A DNA stretch of 64,000 bases from Actinacidiphila epipremni (GCF_012034175.1 NZ_JAATEJ010000003.1:124001-188000), one strand, 5' to 3'. Shown: positions 1 through 9,063, counted from the first letter of the stretch. Notes: generated from the sequence alone by a model not told the origin. Numbers and translations: made by a program.

Positions 1-265
1 ACGGGCCGGGCGGCGGGCCCACGGGAGCCTGGTGCTGGTGCGCGAGCGCGGCCGGCGGCGGGCCGTACGGCGACGGCGGGCCCACCGGCGGCGGTGCCTG
101 CGTCGGCAGGACCTCGGTGCGCGCCACGTCGTCGACGGGCGCCGGCGGTGCCGCCGGAGGAGCGGGGGCCTGTGCGGCCGAGGCACCGTCGGGCGCCGCA
201 CCTGCGGGCGCGGTCGCCGCCGACTCCGCAGCCGGGACGGATCCGGCTTCGTTCTCGGTGCTCAC
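1..265 (-). CDS. N-terminal part of a Pro/Ala-rich protein, cut by the window edge
   Basis: Reading leftwards from a GTG at 265, with a GAGGAG ribosome binding site just upstream (about 273-279), an open frame begins VSTENEAGSVPAAESAATAP and stays open to base 1. The roughly 88 visible residues are a disordered Pro/Ala/Gly-rich tail with no domain. In Streptomyces the gene divergent from this GDPD is commonly a membrane-anchored trypsin/HtrA-like serine protease with such a cytoplasmic tail. That identity is an inference from gene order, not visible here. The gene is truncated by the window, not broken. Confidence 0.6.
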   Translation of the reverse strand, partial: MSTENEAGSVPAAESAATAPAGAAPDGASAAQAPAPPAAPPAPVDDVARTEVLPTQAPPPVGPPSPYGPPPAALAHQHQAPVGPPPGP

Positions 266-421
266 AGCGTTTCTCCTCGGGTCAAAACAGGGTGGTTAGC
301 CGAACACAGCATTTCCCACGGCGTGTCGGACCGCCGTAAGCGGGAGCTGTGCATGTCAGCGACGCGTACGCAAGGGGGCCGGTTCGCGGGGGCTCCGCCG
401 GGGCGGTGGCACCATGAACCG

Positions 422-1402
422 ATGACACATGCGCACGCGGTCCCGGAGACGTACCCGCAGGGGCGCCCTGTCCAGGTCGTCGCCCATCGGGGTGCCTCCG
501 AAGATGTACCAGAACATACGCTCGCCGCGTACCGGAAAGCCATCGAGGACGGCGCCGACGCCCTGGAGTGCGACATCCGGCTGACGGCGGACGGCGAGCT
601 GGTGTGCGTGCACGACTGGCGGGTCAACCGGACGTCCAACGGCCGCGGGGCCGTCTCCTCGCTGGAACTGGCGGACCTGGCGGCGCTGGACTTCGGCTCC
701 TGGAAGGGCCGGCAGTCCGACCCCGAGACGCCGGAGCGCTACGACCTCGACGAGCGCAGCCGGGTCCTGACCCTGCGGCGGCTGCTGGAGCTGGTCGTGG
801 ACACCGACCGCCGCGTGGAGCTGGCGATCGAGACGAAGCACCCGACGCGCTGGGCCGGACAGGTGGAGGAGCGGCTCATCGACCTGCTGCGCCACTTCGG
901 CCTCGACCGGCCGGACCAACGAGACCAACGAGACCAACGAGACCAGCGGGACCGGTCCGGCCCGTCCCCCGTCGCGCCTACGGCCACGGCGCCGGAAGGG
1001 AGCCCCACGGCTTGGCCTATTGCCGCGGATACGCCGCCGGCCCCGCAATATGCCCCGTCCCAGGTCCGTGTGATGAGTTTCTCGTCACGTTCCCTGCGCC
1101 GCGTTCACCTCTCCGCGCCCGCGCTGCCCACCGTCTATCTGATGCAGTACGTGCTGCCGCGGCATCGTGACGGCCGGCTTCCCGCGGGCGTCCGGATCGC
1201 CGGTCCCGGCATGCGCATCATCCGCGCGAATCCCGGCTACGTGGCGCGTTTGCACCGGGCGGGAAACCAGGTCCATGTATGGACGGTGGACGACCCCGCC
1301 GATGTGGAACTGTGCGCCCGGCTGGGCGTCGACGCCCTCATCACCAACCGGCCCCGCCAGGTGATCGAGCAGCTCAGCGGCATCGAGGGCCTGCGCCGCT
1401 GA
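422..1402 (+). CDS. Glycerophosphodiester phosphodiesterase family protein
   Basis: GDPD-family TIM-barrel enzyme, 326 residues from the ATG at 422; the open frame runs further upstream but only as low-complexity sequence. The family hydrolyses glycerophosphodiesters to glycerol-3-phosphate and an alcohol. Visible motifs are VVAHRGASEDVPEHT near residues 19-33 (catalytic His and Arg), ALECDIRLTADGELVCVHD (metal-binding acidic residues and second His), IETKHPTR, and the C-terminal HVWTVDDP. No signal peptide is seen, so it is probably cytoplasmic. Between LLRHFGLD and VRVMSFS there is an insertion of about 50 residues absent from typical members; it starts with a DQR tandem repeat and ends in a Pro/Ala-rich stretch. 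The neighbour on the left is divergent. Confidence 0.9.
   Translation: MTHAHAVPETYPQGRPVQVVAHRGASEDVPEHTLAAYRKAIEDGADALECDIRLTADGELVCVHDWRVNRTSNGRGAVSSLELADLAALDFGSWKGRQSDPETPERYDLDERSRVLTLRRLLELVVDTDRRVELAIETKHPTRWAGQVEERLIDLLRHFGLDRPDQRDQRDQRDQRDRSGPSPVAPTATAPEGSPTAWPIAADTPPAPQYAPSQVRVMSFSSRSLRRVHLSAPALPTVYLMQYVLPRHRDGRLPAGVRIAGPGMRIIRANPGYVARLHRAGNQVHVWTVDDPADVELCARLGVDALITNRPRQVIEQLSGIEGLRR
913..950 (+). repeat. 9-bp tandem repeat inside the GDPD gene
   Basis: About four copies of a nonamer resembling gaccaacga, the last one degenerate, encode repeated Asp-Gln-Arg triplets. The unit keeps the reading frame, so copy-number change would only lengthen the loop insertion. Confidence 0.85.
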
Positions 1403-1784
1403 CCGGCCGACGGCGGCGCCCGCCCGTTCCGGCTCCGCCTATTGCCGGCGATTCCGCCGCCCATTGCCACGTCTTTCGCCGGCGCCCCGCCACCGCGCCG
1501 GTTCACCGGCAAGCCCCCGCAATATCCCGCGTGAAACGCGGCAAGAGACGTCGGGCCTTCTCTCACGTTGCGGCAAATTGCGAGCGATACGGCGGAGGAT
1601 CGCACCCGCACCGGCGCCGGGCGTACGCGGGCGGCCGTTGCCAAGGGCATGGGCGTGCCCGGCGCACCCGAGCGGTTGCTTTCAGGCGGTGTATGGAGTG
1701 CGTCAAGAGATCGCGGCCGGGCAGTTTCCGGTGCAGCCCCAGAGGGCATCCATCCCGTGGCGTGGGGTGAAGGAGGTCACGGGG
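1403..1784. other. 382-bp non-coding stretch with scattered ATTGCC/GGCAAT words
   Basis: I see no credible gene between the GDPD gene and the next start. The stretch is less GC-rich than its surroundings and carries several ATTGCC or GGCAA words (near 1440, 1464, 1509 and 1569), like those at 10.7-10.9 kb and in the DyP leader. It should hold the promoter for the downstream ATP-binding protein, but I cannot place a clear -10/-35 pair. Confidence 0.4.
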
Positions 1785-2408
1785 GTGTCGGTGATGGTCG
1801 CACAGGAGGTGCCGACGTCTACGACCATGGCCCTGCCCCATGGTCCTGGAGGCGTCGCGGACGCACGACGGCGCATGCGCCGGGATCTGTACGCGCAGAA
1901 CGTGCCGGAGACGGTGGTCGACGACGCGGTGCTGATCCTTTCCGAACTGCTGAGCAATTCGTGCCGGCACGCCCGCCCGCTGGGTGATCCGGCGCGGGAG
2001 GTGGAAGGCCGCGGCACACCGGGCCCGAGGCGGGCCGAGAGCGCGGCGCCCGCGGGTGTCGCCACGGAGCCGGACGGCGGCATACGGGCCGGGTGGGCCG
2101 TGGGCGCGGACGGCCTGCTCAAGATCGAGGTCACCGACGGCGGCGGCCCGACCCGGCCACGCCCGTCCAGCCCGTCGCTGACGGCGCACGGCGGTCGCGG
2201 CCTCGGCATCGTCGCCAGGCTCACCCTGCGCTGGGGCGTGGCCGACCACGCGCCGGGCGAGGTCACCGTCTGGGCGCTGCTCCCGGTCCGCGGCCGGCAC
2301 GCCCGGCGGGACGACGTGGGCCTCGGCGGTACGGGCATCGGCCTGCCCCGCGGTATCCCGCTCGACCTTCCGCTGGACCTCGCGGAGTCGCTGGACGACC
2401 GTGGCTGA
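1785..2408 (+). CDS. ATP-binding protein, HATPase (anti-sigma/RsbW-like) fold
   Basis: 207 residues from the GTG at 1785, chosen because an AAGGAGG lies 8 bases upstream (1770-1776); GTG 1791 and ATG 1794 are alternatives. The N-box LSELLSNSCRHA, then KIEVTDGGG and GGRGLGIV, show a GHKL ATPase domain of the kind found in the many Streptomyces anti-sigma-factor kinases. Such proteins bind ATP and usually a sigma or anti-anti-sigma partner, releasing it after phosphorylation changes. A low-complexity insert sits between the N-box and the G1 box. No partner gene is adjacent, so the target is unknown. Confidence 0.8.
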   Translation: MSVMVAQEVPTSTTMALPHGPGGVADARRRMRRDLYAQNVPETVVDDAVLILSELLSNSCRHARPLGDPAREVEGRGTPGPRRAESAAPAGVATEPDGGIRAGWAVGADGLLKIEVTDGGGPTRPRPSSPSLTAHGGRGLGIVARLTLRWGVADHAPGEVTVWALLPVRGRHARRDDVGLGGTGIGLPRGIPLDLPLDLAESLDDRG

Positions 2409-2570
2409 CCGCGGCCGACAGCGGCCGGCCGCCGCTGACCGCCCCCGAGGGGGCGGCGCCGGGCGCGTACGGCGTACGCCCGCGTACGCCCGCCCGTCGT
2501 GGTCGGGTGCGGGTCGCTCCGGGCGCTAGGCTCGCGGCCGGAACACCGCCGCGACGGGAGAGACCGAGCC

Positions 2571-3557
2571 ATGGCCAAGAAGCGCGCGACCGCCACCAGG
2601 ACCAAGGGGGCCGCACCGGCCGCCGGGAGCGTGAGGGGCGGCGAGGCCGTGCCGGTGGTCGGCGCGCGGGAGCCCTGCCCGTGCGGCTCCGGCCGCCGCT
2701 ACAAGGCCTGCCACGGCCGGGAGGCCGCGCACGCGGTCACCGAGCTCGTCAAGCGCCCCTTCGAGGGCCTGCCCGGCGAGTGCGACTGGGTGGCGCTGCG
2801 CGAACTGGTGCCCGCCGCCACCGCCGCGCTGGCCCTGAAGGACCCGCTGCCCGAGGGCGTGCCGTCCGTCACCCTCGGCACGGTGCTGCCGATGGCGTGG
2901 CCGGGGCTGCGCCGCGACACCGGCGCGGTGCTGCTGGGCCTGCAGAGCGACACCGCCTCCGGCGACATCAGCCGCGACCTGGCGGACACCCTGGTCCGGG
3001 CGCTCACCGCCGAGCCGGGCAACCCCGTGGAGGGCCGCAGGAAGGCCCCTGACGGCCCGCGGCTGCAGGACCTGCTGGATCTGGACGCGGCCTTCGTCCC
3101 GGAGGTCCACAGCGGCTTCGAGTTCTGGCTGGAGGACGCCGGGACCGCGACCGGCGAGGTCGCCGCGTCGCTGGAGCGCGCCAACCAGGCCGCGATCCCG
3201 ACCGTGCGGCTCACCGGCGTCGAGGCGGCGTACTGGTGCGAGACGCCGGAGAAGAACCACCTGCGCTGGGTGATGCCGCACGCCGAGGAGACGCTGCTCG
3301 ACGCGATGGCCCGGCTGCATGTGGCCGGCGCCTCGTCGCTCGGCGAGGGCACCCGGCTGGTGGGGTCCTTCCGCGCGCACGGGCTGACGGTCCCGGTGTG
3401 GGACCTGCCGGTGGGCATGGGGGCGGACGAGGTCGAGAAGCCGGCCGCGGCCTTCGGTGAGCGCCTGGCGGAGACCCTGAGCCGTACCGAGCCGCTGACG
3501 GCGGAGGAGCGGCGGGCCAGGAGCGGCTTCATGAACCGGCAGATCACCCTCAGCTGA
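2571..3557 (+). CDS. SEC-C motif protein, DUF5926 family
   Basis: 328 residues from the ATG at 2571 with GGGAG about 10 bases upstream. After a basic Ala-rich N-terminus the protein has the SEC-C zinc-binding signature EPCPCGSGRRYKACHG (residues ~42-57), the four-ligand motif also found at the end of SecA. The remaining ~270 residues match the conserved actinobacterial DUF5926 body (GFEFWLED, ETPEKNHLRWVMPHAEETLL, ending FMNRQITLS). Function is not established. A zinc-dependent interaction with ribosomes or other proteins can be inferred only from the SEC-C motif. The gene appears monocistronic and is followed by a strong hairpin. Confidence 0.85.
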   Translation: MAKKRATATRTKGAAPAAGSVRGGEAVPVVGAREPCPCGSGRRYKACHGREAAHAVTELVKRPFEGLPGECDWVALRELVPAATAALALKDPLPEGVPSVTLGTVLPMAWPGLRRDTGAVLLGLQSDTASGDISRDLADTLVRALTAEPGNPVEGRRKAPDGPRLQDLLDLDAAFVPEVHSGFEFWLEDAGTATGEVAASLERANQAAIPTVRLTGVEAAYWCETPEKNHLRWVMPHAEETLLDAMARLHVAGASSLGEGTRLVGSFRAHGLTVPVWDLPVGMGADEVEKPAAAFGERLAETLSRTEPLTAEERRARSGFMNRQITLS

Positions 3558-3735
3558 GCGCCCGCGCGACGCGCGGCGGAACGCCCGGATCGCCCGGATC
3601 TGGGCCCCGCTCGCGGGCAGACTGAGCGGTTGGTCAGTGATTCCGGTCACAACTCCCCTGGAATTGCCGGGATTACGGGACCAGCGCGGCCCGGGGAATT
3701 TGCGATCGGACGAAGTCTTGTTACCGTTTATTCAG

Positions 3736-3777
3736 CCCGGTCGCTGATGCATCCCCCGTCGTCAGCGACCGGGTTTT
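3736..3777 (+). terminator. Strong 12-bp stem-loop with TTTT tail and C-rich loop
   Basis: CCCGGTCGCTGA (3736-3747) pairs perfectly with TCAGCGACCGGG (3762-3773); the 14-base loop contains CCCCC, and TTTT follows. It lies 180 bp downstream of the SEC-C gene in a 315-bp gap (3558-3872) with no protein gene. A comparatively AT-rich stretch (TCTTGTTACCGTTTATTC) lies immediately upstream. It may be a simple terminator or the 3' end of a small RNA transcribed from that stretch. Confidence 0.75.
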
Positions 3778-3872
3778 CCCTGTGTGGGCGCAGGTCAGCG
3801 GGCTGCGGACCATGGCCGGCGGACCGCTGGCTGCGGCTGCGGTCCGCACATGTGACGGGCAGGCCGCGCGGC

Positions 3873-4088
3873 TCAGTCGCCGTCCGCCGCGCCCGGGGCC
3901 CGGGCGCCCCGGTCACCGTCGTCGTCCTGGTGGGACGCGCTGTGCCGGGCCTGGCCGTGCCGGCCGCCGTCGTGCTGGTCCGCCGTCGCCGCGGCAAGCG
4001 GCAGCGCCAAGGCCAGGGCGACGACACTGGCCGCGGCGATCAGACGCAAACGATTGCCGGTTTCCTGCGCATTCTGGTGCGATGCCAT
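3873..4088 (-). CDS. Small secreted protein
   Basis: 71 residues from the ATG at 4088 with GGGGAG upstream on the minus strand. It starts MASHQNAQETGNRLRLIAAA, continues with a hydrophobic segment ALALALPLAAATA typical of a Sec signal peptide, and ends in a short His/Asp/Gly-rich mature region. The mature part would be only about 35 residues and has no recognised domain. His/Asp richness could mean metal binding, but that is speculation. Codon bias and the start context favour a real gene. Confidence 0.5.
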   Translation of the reverse strand: MASHQNAQETGNRLRLIAAASVVALALALPLAAATADQHDGGRHGQARHSASHQDDDGDRGARAPGAADGD

Positions 4089-4429
4089 CCGCCGCTCCCC
4101 TCGCCCTCGACGTCGCCGTACGGTCCGCGGCAGCGGACTCGCCGCAACGAAGAACATAGCGGTCGCATACGGGCCGTTCCGCCCACGCGGCGCCGCCACC
4201 GCGGTCGCACACGGCCGGCGGCAACCCGAACGAGTGACGGTACGACGTACGTTCACCCGTACGAACCGTCCCTCGACCATACGCCGCCCCGCGCGCCTGT
4301 CACATACGGGCGGCTACCCCGCCGCAGCCTCTTTTCACCGCGGCGGCGGGCTTCGCAATCCCCCCGGGGCCGGGAAACCCGGCCGCACATTGCCGAGCTG
4401 CCAGGCCGGCTGCCGGCCGGGCCGAGCTG
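4089..4429. other. 341-bp intergenic stretch
   Basis: This gap separates the small secreted protein from the 3' end of the primase-like gene. Open frames crossing it look like composition artefacts. Short repeats of the word tacg (gtacgacgtacg near 4240) are visible, and a promoter for the small protein is expected here, but I cannot assign one. Confidence 0.35.
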
Positions 4430-5122
4430 TCAGTACGTCAGCCGGTCGCCGTCCGGCGCCAGGCGGCCGGCGCGCACCAGCGCGTCGACCAGGGTGCCGA
4501 TCTGCGGCAGCCAGGGCGCGCCGACGGCGGTACGGTCGTCGATCCGCGGCGGGCGCAGCCAGCGCAGTTGGCCGCCGCTGCTGCTGGACGGCGGCAGGCC
4601 GACGTAGCCGCCGTCACCGTGGTAGCGCAACGAGGTCGGCACCCAGTCGTGGCCGTCGAGGATCTCGCCGAGGTCGGCGAGCGAGTAGGGCGCGACGAGT
4701 ATCTGCAGCCGCGTCGGGGTGGCGACCACGGGGCCGAGCCGGACGCCCAGCCGCTCCATCGTCTCCAGCGCCCGTGCGCCCGCGACGGCCGGCAGGCTCG
4801 CCGCGGAGACCCGGTCGCCGGTGGCCAGGACGACCGGCGCGTCGGGCCGGTGCGTCCACCAGAACCGCACCATACGTGGGTCGCGGGTCGCCGCCAGCAG
4901 TCCGGGGTCGAGCGGATGCGCCCCGGGCACCGGGCAGTTGGGCCGCGCGCAGGCGCACGGCTGCGCTCCCGCCCCGCGCCAGCTGCCGCGCCGGTCGTAA
5001 CCCACACCGGGTACGACCCGCCACTGCCACTGCTCGGCGTAGGTGAGCGCCGCGTTGAGCAACGCGGTCCGCTCCTTCCGCTGTAGTGAGAGCTTGCGTC
5101 GCCTTCCGAGGATCTCGCGCAT
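4430..5122 (-). CDS. Bifunctional DNA primase/polymerase N-terminal-like protein
   Basis: 230 residues from the ATG at 5122 (MREILGRRRKLS), preceded by AAAGGAAC; the longer upstream frame lacks a better start. The body matches the Streptomyces prim-pol-like family: ALTYAEQWQWRVVPGVG, a Cys cluster CACARPNCPVPGAHPLDPG, RFWWTHRPDAPVVLATG, and GGYVGLPPS. Archaeo-eukaryotic primase/polymerase domains synthesise primers on mobile elements. The chromosomal, stand-alone actinobacterial members have no settled role and lack a helicase partner. It is transcribed divergently from the PP2C gene across a 544-bp gap. Confidence 0.8.
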   Translation of the reverse strand: MREILGRRRKLSLQRKERTALLNAALTYAEQWQWRVVPGVGYDRRGSWRGAGAQPCACARPNCPVPGAHPLDPGLLAATRDPRMVRFWWTHRPDAPVVLATGDRVSAASLPAVAGARALETMERLGVRLGPVVATPTRLQILVAPYSLADLGEILDGHDWVPTSLRYHGDGGYVGLPPSSSSGGQLRWLRPPRIDDRTAVGAPWLPQIGTLVDALVRAGRLAPDGDRLTY

Positions 5123-5666
5123 CAGCGCTCGTTCCTTTCCGTTAACGCCCAGGGATCTGCCCATTACAGAACGTAACTTGTCGAGCACACCGCTTACGAG
5201 GCAGCGCAGCACAGCGAACGCCGCCAGCCGAGCGTGGAACGTGGCGGAGGTTAGCGCGTGAAAAGCGCTTGGCTGTTCGTGGTGCCCTGATCGTGACCCA
5301 CTCGTTCGTGGCTCACTCCGGGACCGTGCCCCCGCCACCCGGGGTTGGGTCGGCCGTCAACTGATTACGTACTTACGACGCTTGAGCCAGACTTCGGGTT
5401 CCTACCCATCGCCCGCAAAATGACGCGCTGTTGGCTGGGATCAGTCGACAGCGCGCATACGACGGGGGTGGTTGTTTTCAGCCAACGTAGGGCGTCGGAG
5501 GTGTGGAGCGCAAGGCGGCCGACACCACTCCGTGTACCCGGACAATCCTGGACATGCCCACGATAGGGCGTGTAGAAGTGGGGTCCTTGATAGCGGCGCA
5601 GCACACATGGGGGTTTGCGATGCTAATCATGCAAGTGCTCCGCGCACCGCGGACGAAAAGCGCTGA
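5123..5666. other. 544-bp divergent intergenic region, AT-richer than average
   Basis: Located between the divergent primase-like and PP2C genes. Short frames in it lack codon bias. It must hold both promoters; GATAGG near 5562 and TGCTAATCATGC near 5620 are among the more AT-rich spots. I see no tRNA or recognisable RNA. Confidence 0.4.
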
Positions 5667-7472
5667 ATGCCCCACCCGCTGGTCCCTGGCCGGAAGTCCC
5701 CGCAGGTGAACCCGCCCCGGGTCAGAAAAGTGGCCGGAAGCGAGCCACTTCGGCCCGCCGCGGCGCATACTCCCAGCGCGCCCGCAGTGACCGCGGCCCC
5801 GGCCGCCGTCGCCGCCGTACCGCCCCCTGCCGTCGCGGGGGTGCCGGCCGCGGCCTCCGCGCCTCCCGCGGGACCGGCGCCGGGAAGCGGCCAGGACATG
5901 GCCCGTGAGCAGCCGGAACGCGCCTCGTACGAACACCGCCTCGGTGTCCAGGACCGGCTCGCGGCCTGGGTGTGCGACCTGTCCCTACTGCACGAGCTGA
6001 CCGAACGGCTCGCCCGTACCGCCCTCTTGGACGACACGCTGCGTGAAGTGGTGCAGGCCGGCGGCACGCTGGTCGGCGCGCGACGCGGCCTGATCTCGCT
6101 GTCGCCCGCCGACGGGCTCGGGCCCGACACAACGGTCGGACTCGGCCTCGGACACGCCGACCTCGGCGCGTTGGAGACTGTCGCCTTCGGGTCCGTGCCG
6201 CCGGGCGCCGAGGAGGTCCTGCACCCGGATCTGCGCCACGGGCCGGGCTCACTCGGGCGCCAGCGGGAAGTGGCCGCACAGCTCGGCCTCGGCGCCGGAT
6301 ACGGCCTCGCGCTCGCCGTCGACCGCACCGTATCCGCACCTGATCCGGCCAACTCCTCCACAAGCGGCCCCGCCGCTTCCTCCGGGCCGGGCGACACCGC
6401 CGCGCTGCTCAGCGACCCCTCCGACGAAAACCTCCGCGACTTCTCCACAGGCGTCGCCGACTTCTCCACAGCCGACGACGGCTCCCCCGCACCTCTTGCC
6501 GAGACCGCGCCCTATACAGAGCCGGCACCCTTTGCCGAGGCTGCGCCCTTTGCCGAGGCTGCGCCTTATACCGAGCCAAAGCCGCGCCCGGCGCCCGCTG
6601 CCCGCAGGCACCGGCTCGGCCAGGTCGTGTGGTTCTACGACGAGGCCGCCGAGCCCACCGCCCGGCAGCGCCGGCTCACCGGTATGTACCTGCGCTTCGC
6701 CGCCGAGCACATCGCCCGCGGCCTGGACCTGGCCCGCAGCCGGCAGGCCGCCGCCGACCTGGCCGCCGAGATGCTGCCCGCCCGGCTGCCGCGCGTCCCC
6801 GGCGTGCGGATGGCCGTACGGCACCGCGGCGGGCCGCGCGGCGGCGGCGACTGGTACGACGCCCTGCCGCTGCCCGAGGGAGCCCTGGGGCTGGCCGTGG
6901 GCGGCGTGACGGGCGCCGGGCCGGGCGCGGTGGCCGCGCGCGACCGGCTGCGCGCCTCGCTGCGGGCGTACGCGGTCATGGAGGGCGAGGACCCGGTCGC
7001 GGTGCTCTCCGACCTGGAGCTGCTGCTGCGGCTCACCGAGCCCGCCCGCTCCGCCACCGCGCTCTTCGGCCATGTGTGCGCCCCGCAGGACGCCGGGGGG
7101 CGGCGGGTGACCCTGGCAGGTGCCGGGCACTGCCCGCCGCTGCTGGTCGGCGACCACCGCTGCGAGTTCGTCGAGACGTCGCTGTCCGCGCCGCTGAACA
7201 TGCTCAGCTGCTGGGAGGCGCCGAGCGTCGAGCTGCGGGTGCGGCCGGGCGAGAGCCTGGTGCTGTTCACCGACGGGCTGCTGCACCGCACCGGCGACTG
7301 CGCCGACCGGGCCTTCGCCCGGGTGCACGCCGCCGCCCGCAGCGCGACCGGGGCCGTACGGGAGGACCCCGGGCGGCTGGCCGACCACCTGCTGCACACC
7401 GTGCTGCCCGGCGGCCTGGACCGCACCGGCGGCGAGGAGGACCTGGTGCTTCTGGTGGCCCGTTTCGACTGA
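5667..7472 (+). CDS. SpoIIE/PP2C-type phosphatase-like protein with degenerate catalytic motif
   Basis: 601 residues from the first ATG (5667); a GTG at 5706 with GGAAG 9 bases upstream is a good alternative. An Ala/Pro-rich N-terminus precedes a GAF-like sensory region (~residues 100-215), a low-complexity linker with repeated APFAEAAPYTEP units (~275-310), then a PPM/SpoIIE phosphatase domain (~360-600) with RGGGDWYDALP, LFTDGLLHRTGD and EEDLVLLVARFD. Such enzymes dephosphorylate anti-anti-sigma factors. In the usual G-D-V-x-G-H-G motif this protein reads GGVTGAG (residues ~412-418), so a metal-binding Asp and the His are missing. It may be weakly active or a pseudo-phosphatase. An anti-sigma-like ATPase lies nearby at 9128. 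Confidence 0.8.
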   Translation: MPHPLVPGRKSPQVNPPRVRKVAGSEPLRPAAAHTPSAPAVTAAPAAVAAVPPPAVAGVPAAASAPPAGPAPGSGQDMAREQPERASYEHRLGVQDRLAAWVCDLSLLHELTERLARTALLDDTLREVVQAGGTLVGARRGLISLSPADGLGPDTTVGLGLGHADLGALETVAFGSVPPGAEEVLHPDLRHGPGSLGRQREVAAQLGLGAGYGLALAVDRTVSAPDPANSSTSGPAASSGPGDTAALLSDPSDENLRDFSTGVADFSTADDGSPAPLAETAPYTEPAPFAEAAPFAEAAPYTEPKPRPAPAARRHRLGQVVWFYDEAAEPTARQRRLTGMYLRFAAEHIARGLDLARSRQAAADLAAEMLPARLPRVPGVRMAVRHRGGPRGGGDWYDALPLPEGALGLAVGGVTGAGPGAVAARDRLRASLRAYAVMEGEDPVAVLSDLELLLRLTEPARSATALFGHVCAPQDAGGRRVTLAGAGHCPPLLVGDHRCEFVETSLSAPLNMLSCWEAPSVELRVRPGESLVLFTDGLLHRTGDCADRAFARVHAAARSATGAVREDPGRLADHLLHTVLPGGLDRTGGEEDLVLLVARFD

Positions 7473-7521
7473 CGTACCCCCCGCCTACGATGGACGAACG
7501 GTTCATCTGAGGAGGCAGGAC

Positions 7522-9063
7522 GTGACGGAGGCCCACCAGCAGCAGGGCACGACCGGGGACGAACGGCGCGAGGCCGCCGCGGACGCCGCGACGGCGGCGG
7601 CAGCGGACGCGCAGGACACCGAGGCGGCGCAGGCCGCCGAGGACAAGCCGGTCAAGCAGCGCAAGAACGGCCTCTACCCGGCGGTGTCCGACGAGCTGGC
7701 CGACGTCATGAAGTCCGGCTGGGCCGACACCGAGCGGCGCGGCCTCACCCCGATCCCGCAGGCCGCGCACGCGGCGGTCCGCCGGGCCGCGCTGTCCGCC
7801 CGCTTCCCCGGCGAGCGGATCGTCGTTCCCGCCGGCAATTTGCGCAGGCGTTCCAACGACACGGAGTATCCCTTCCGCGCCGCCACCGAGTACGTCCACC
7901 TCACCGGCGACCAGACGCAGGACGCCGTCCTGGTGCTGGAGCCGCTGCCCGAGGGCGGCCACGAGGCGACCGCGTATCTGCTGCCCCGCTCGGACCGGGA
8001 GAACGGCGAGTTCTGGCTCGACGGGCAGGGCGAGCTGTGGGTGGGCCGCCGCAACAGCCTGGCCGAGGGCGAGCAGCTGCTCGGCATCCCCTGCCGTGAC
8101 GTGCGCAAGGTCACCGGGCAGTTGCGCGAGGCCACCGGCCCGGTGCGGGTCGTGCGCGGCCACGACGCGGGCATCGAGGCGGCGCTGGCGGACAAGGTCA
8201 CCGCCGAGCGGGACGCGGAGCTGACCGTCTTCCTGTCCGAGCTGCGGCTGGTCAAGGACGACTTCGAGATCGCCGAGCTGGAGCAGGCGTGCGCGTCCAC
8301 CGCCCGCGGCTTCGAGGACGTCGTCAAGGTGCTGGACAAGGCGCAGGCCACCTCCGAGCGCTACATCGAGGGCACGTTCTTCCTGCGCGCCCGCGTCGAG
8401 GGCAACGACGTCGGCTACGGCTCCATCTGCGCGTCGGGACCGCACGCCACCACGCTGCACTGGGTGCGCAACGACGGCCCGGTCCGCTCCGGCGACCTGC
8501 TGCTGCTGGACGCCGGCGTGGAGACGCGCAACCTGTACACCGCCGACGTCACCCGTACGCTCCCGGTCAGCGGGCACTTCACGCCGATCCAGCGGCAGAT
8601 CTACGACGCCGTGTACGCCGCCCAGCAGGCGGGCATGGACGCGGTCAAGCCGGGCGCCGCCTACCGCGACTTCCACGAGGCCGCGCAGCGCGTCCTGGCC
8701 GAGCACCTGGTCGCGTGGGGGCTGCTGGACGGGCCGGTCGAGAAGGTGCTCGCACTGGGGCTGCAGCGCCGCTGGACGCTGCACGGCACCGGGCACATGC
8801 TCGGCATCGACGTGCACGACTGCGCGCACGCCCGCACCGAGGCGTACGTGGACTGCACCCTGGAGCCGGGCATGGTGCTCACGGTCGAGCCGGGGCTGTA
8901 CTTCCAGGCCGACGACGAGACGGTGCCGGAGGAATACCGCGGTATCGGCGTCCGGATCGAGGACGACATCCTGGTGACGCCTTCGGGGCACCGGAACCTG
9001 TCCGGTGGGCTGCCGCGCGCCGCGGACGAGGTGGAGTCCTGGATGGCGGCGCTGCGCGCCTAG
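7522..9063 (+). CDS. pepP: Xaa-Pro aminopeptidase (aminopeptidase P, M24B)
   Basis: 513 residues from the GTG at 7522 with GGAGG 6 bases upstream. It removes N-terminal residues preceding proline. After an Ala-rich leader the N-terminal creatinase-like domain is followed by the pita-bread M24 domain. The five dimetal ligands are visible: LLLLDAGVE and YTADVTRTLP (two Asp), GTGHMLGIDVHD (His), LTVEPGLYF (Glu) and RIEDDILVT (Glu). It has no signal peptide and is cytoplasmic. It follows the PP2C gene by 49 bases, possibly with its own promoter. Confidence 0.95.
   Translation: MTEAHQQQGTTGDERREAAADAATAAAADAQDTEAAQAAEDKPVKQRKNGLYPAVSDELADVMKSGWADTERRGLTPIPQAAHAAVRRAALSARFPGERIVVPAGNLRRRSNDTEYPFRAATEYVHLTGDQTQDAVLVLEPLPEGGHEATAYLLPRSDRENGEFWLDGQGELWVGRRNSLAEGEQLLGIPCRDVRKVTGQLREATGPVRVVRGHDAGIEAALADKVTAERDAELTVFLSELRLVKDDFEIAELEQACASTARGFEDVVKVLDKAQATSERYIEGTFFLRARVEGNDVGYGSICASGPHATTLHWVRNDGPVRSGDLLLLDAGVETRNLYTADVTRTLPVSGHFTPIQRQIYDAVYAAQQAGMDAVKPGAAYRDFHEAAQRVLAEHLVAWGLLDGPVEKVLALGLQRRWTLHGTGHMLGIDVHDCAHARTEAYVDCTLEPGMVLTVEPGLYFQADDETVPEEYRGIGVRIEDDILVTPSGHRNLSGGLPRAADEVESWMAALRA

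Noticed and set aside
913..950. Possible CRISPR-like array
   Set aside because: Units are 9 bp, contiguous and in frame with no spacers; this is a codon-level tandem repeat.
3736..3777. 6C RNA motif
   Set aside because: Only one hairpin with five C in the loop is visible; the motif requires two hairpins with runs of six C, so I report only a terminator or unknown sRNA.
5472..5709. Short plus-strand ORFs between the primase-like and PP2C genes
   Set aside because: They lack codon bias and ribosome binding sites and overlap each other.
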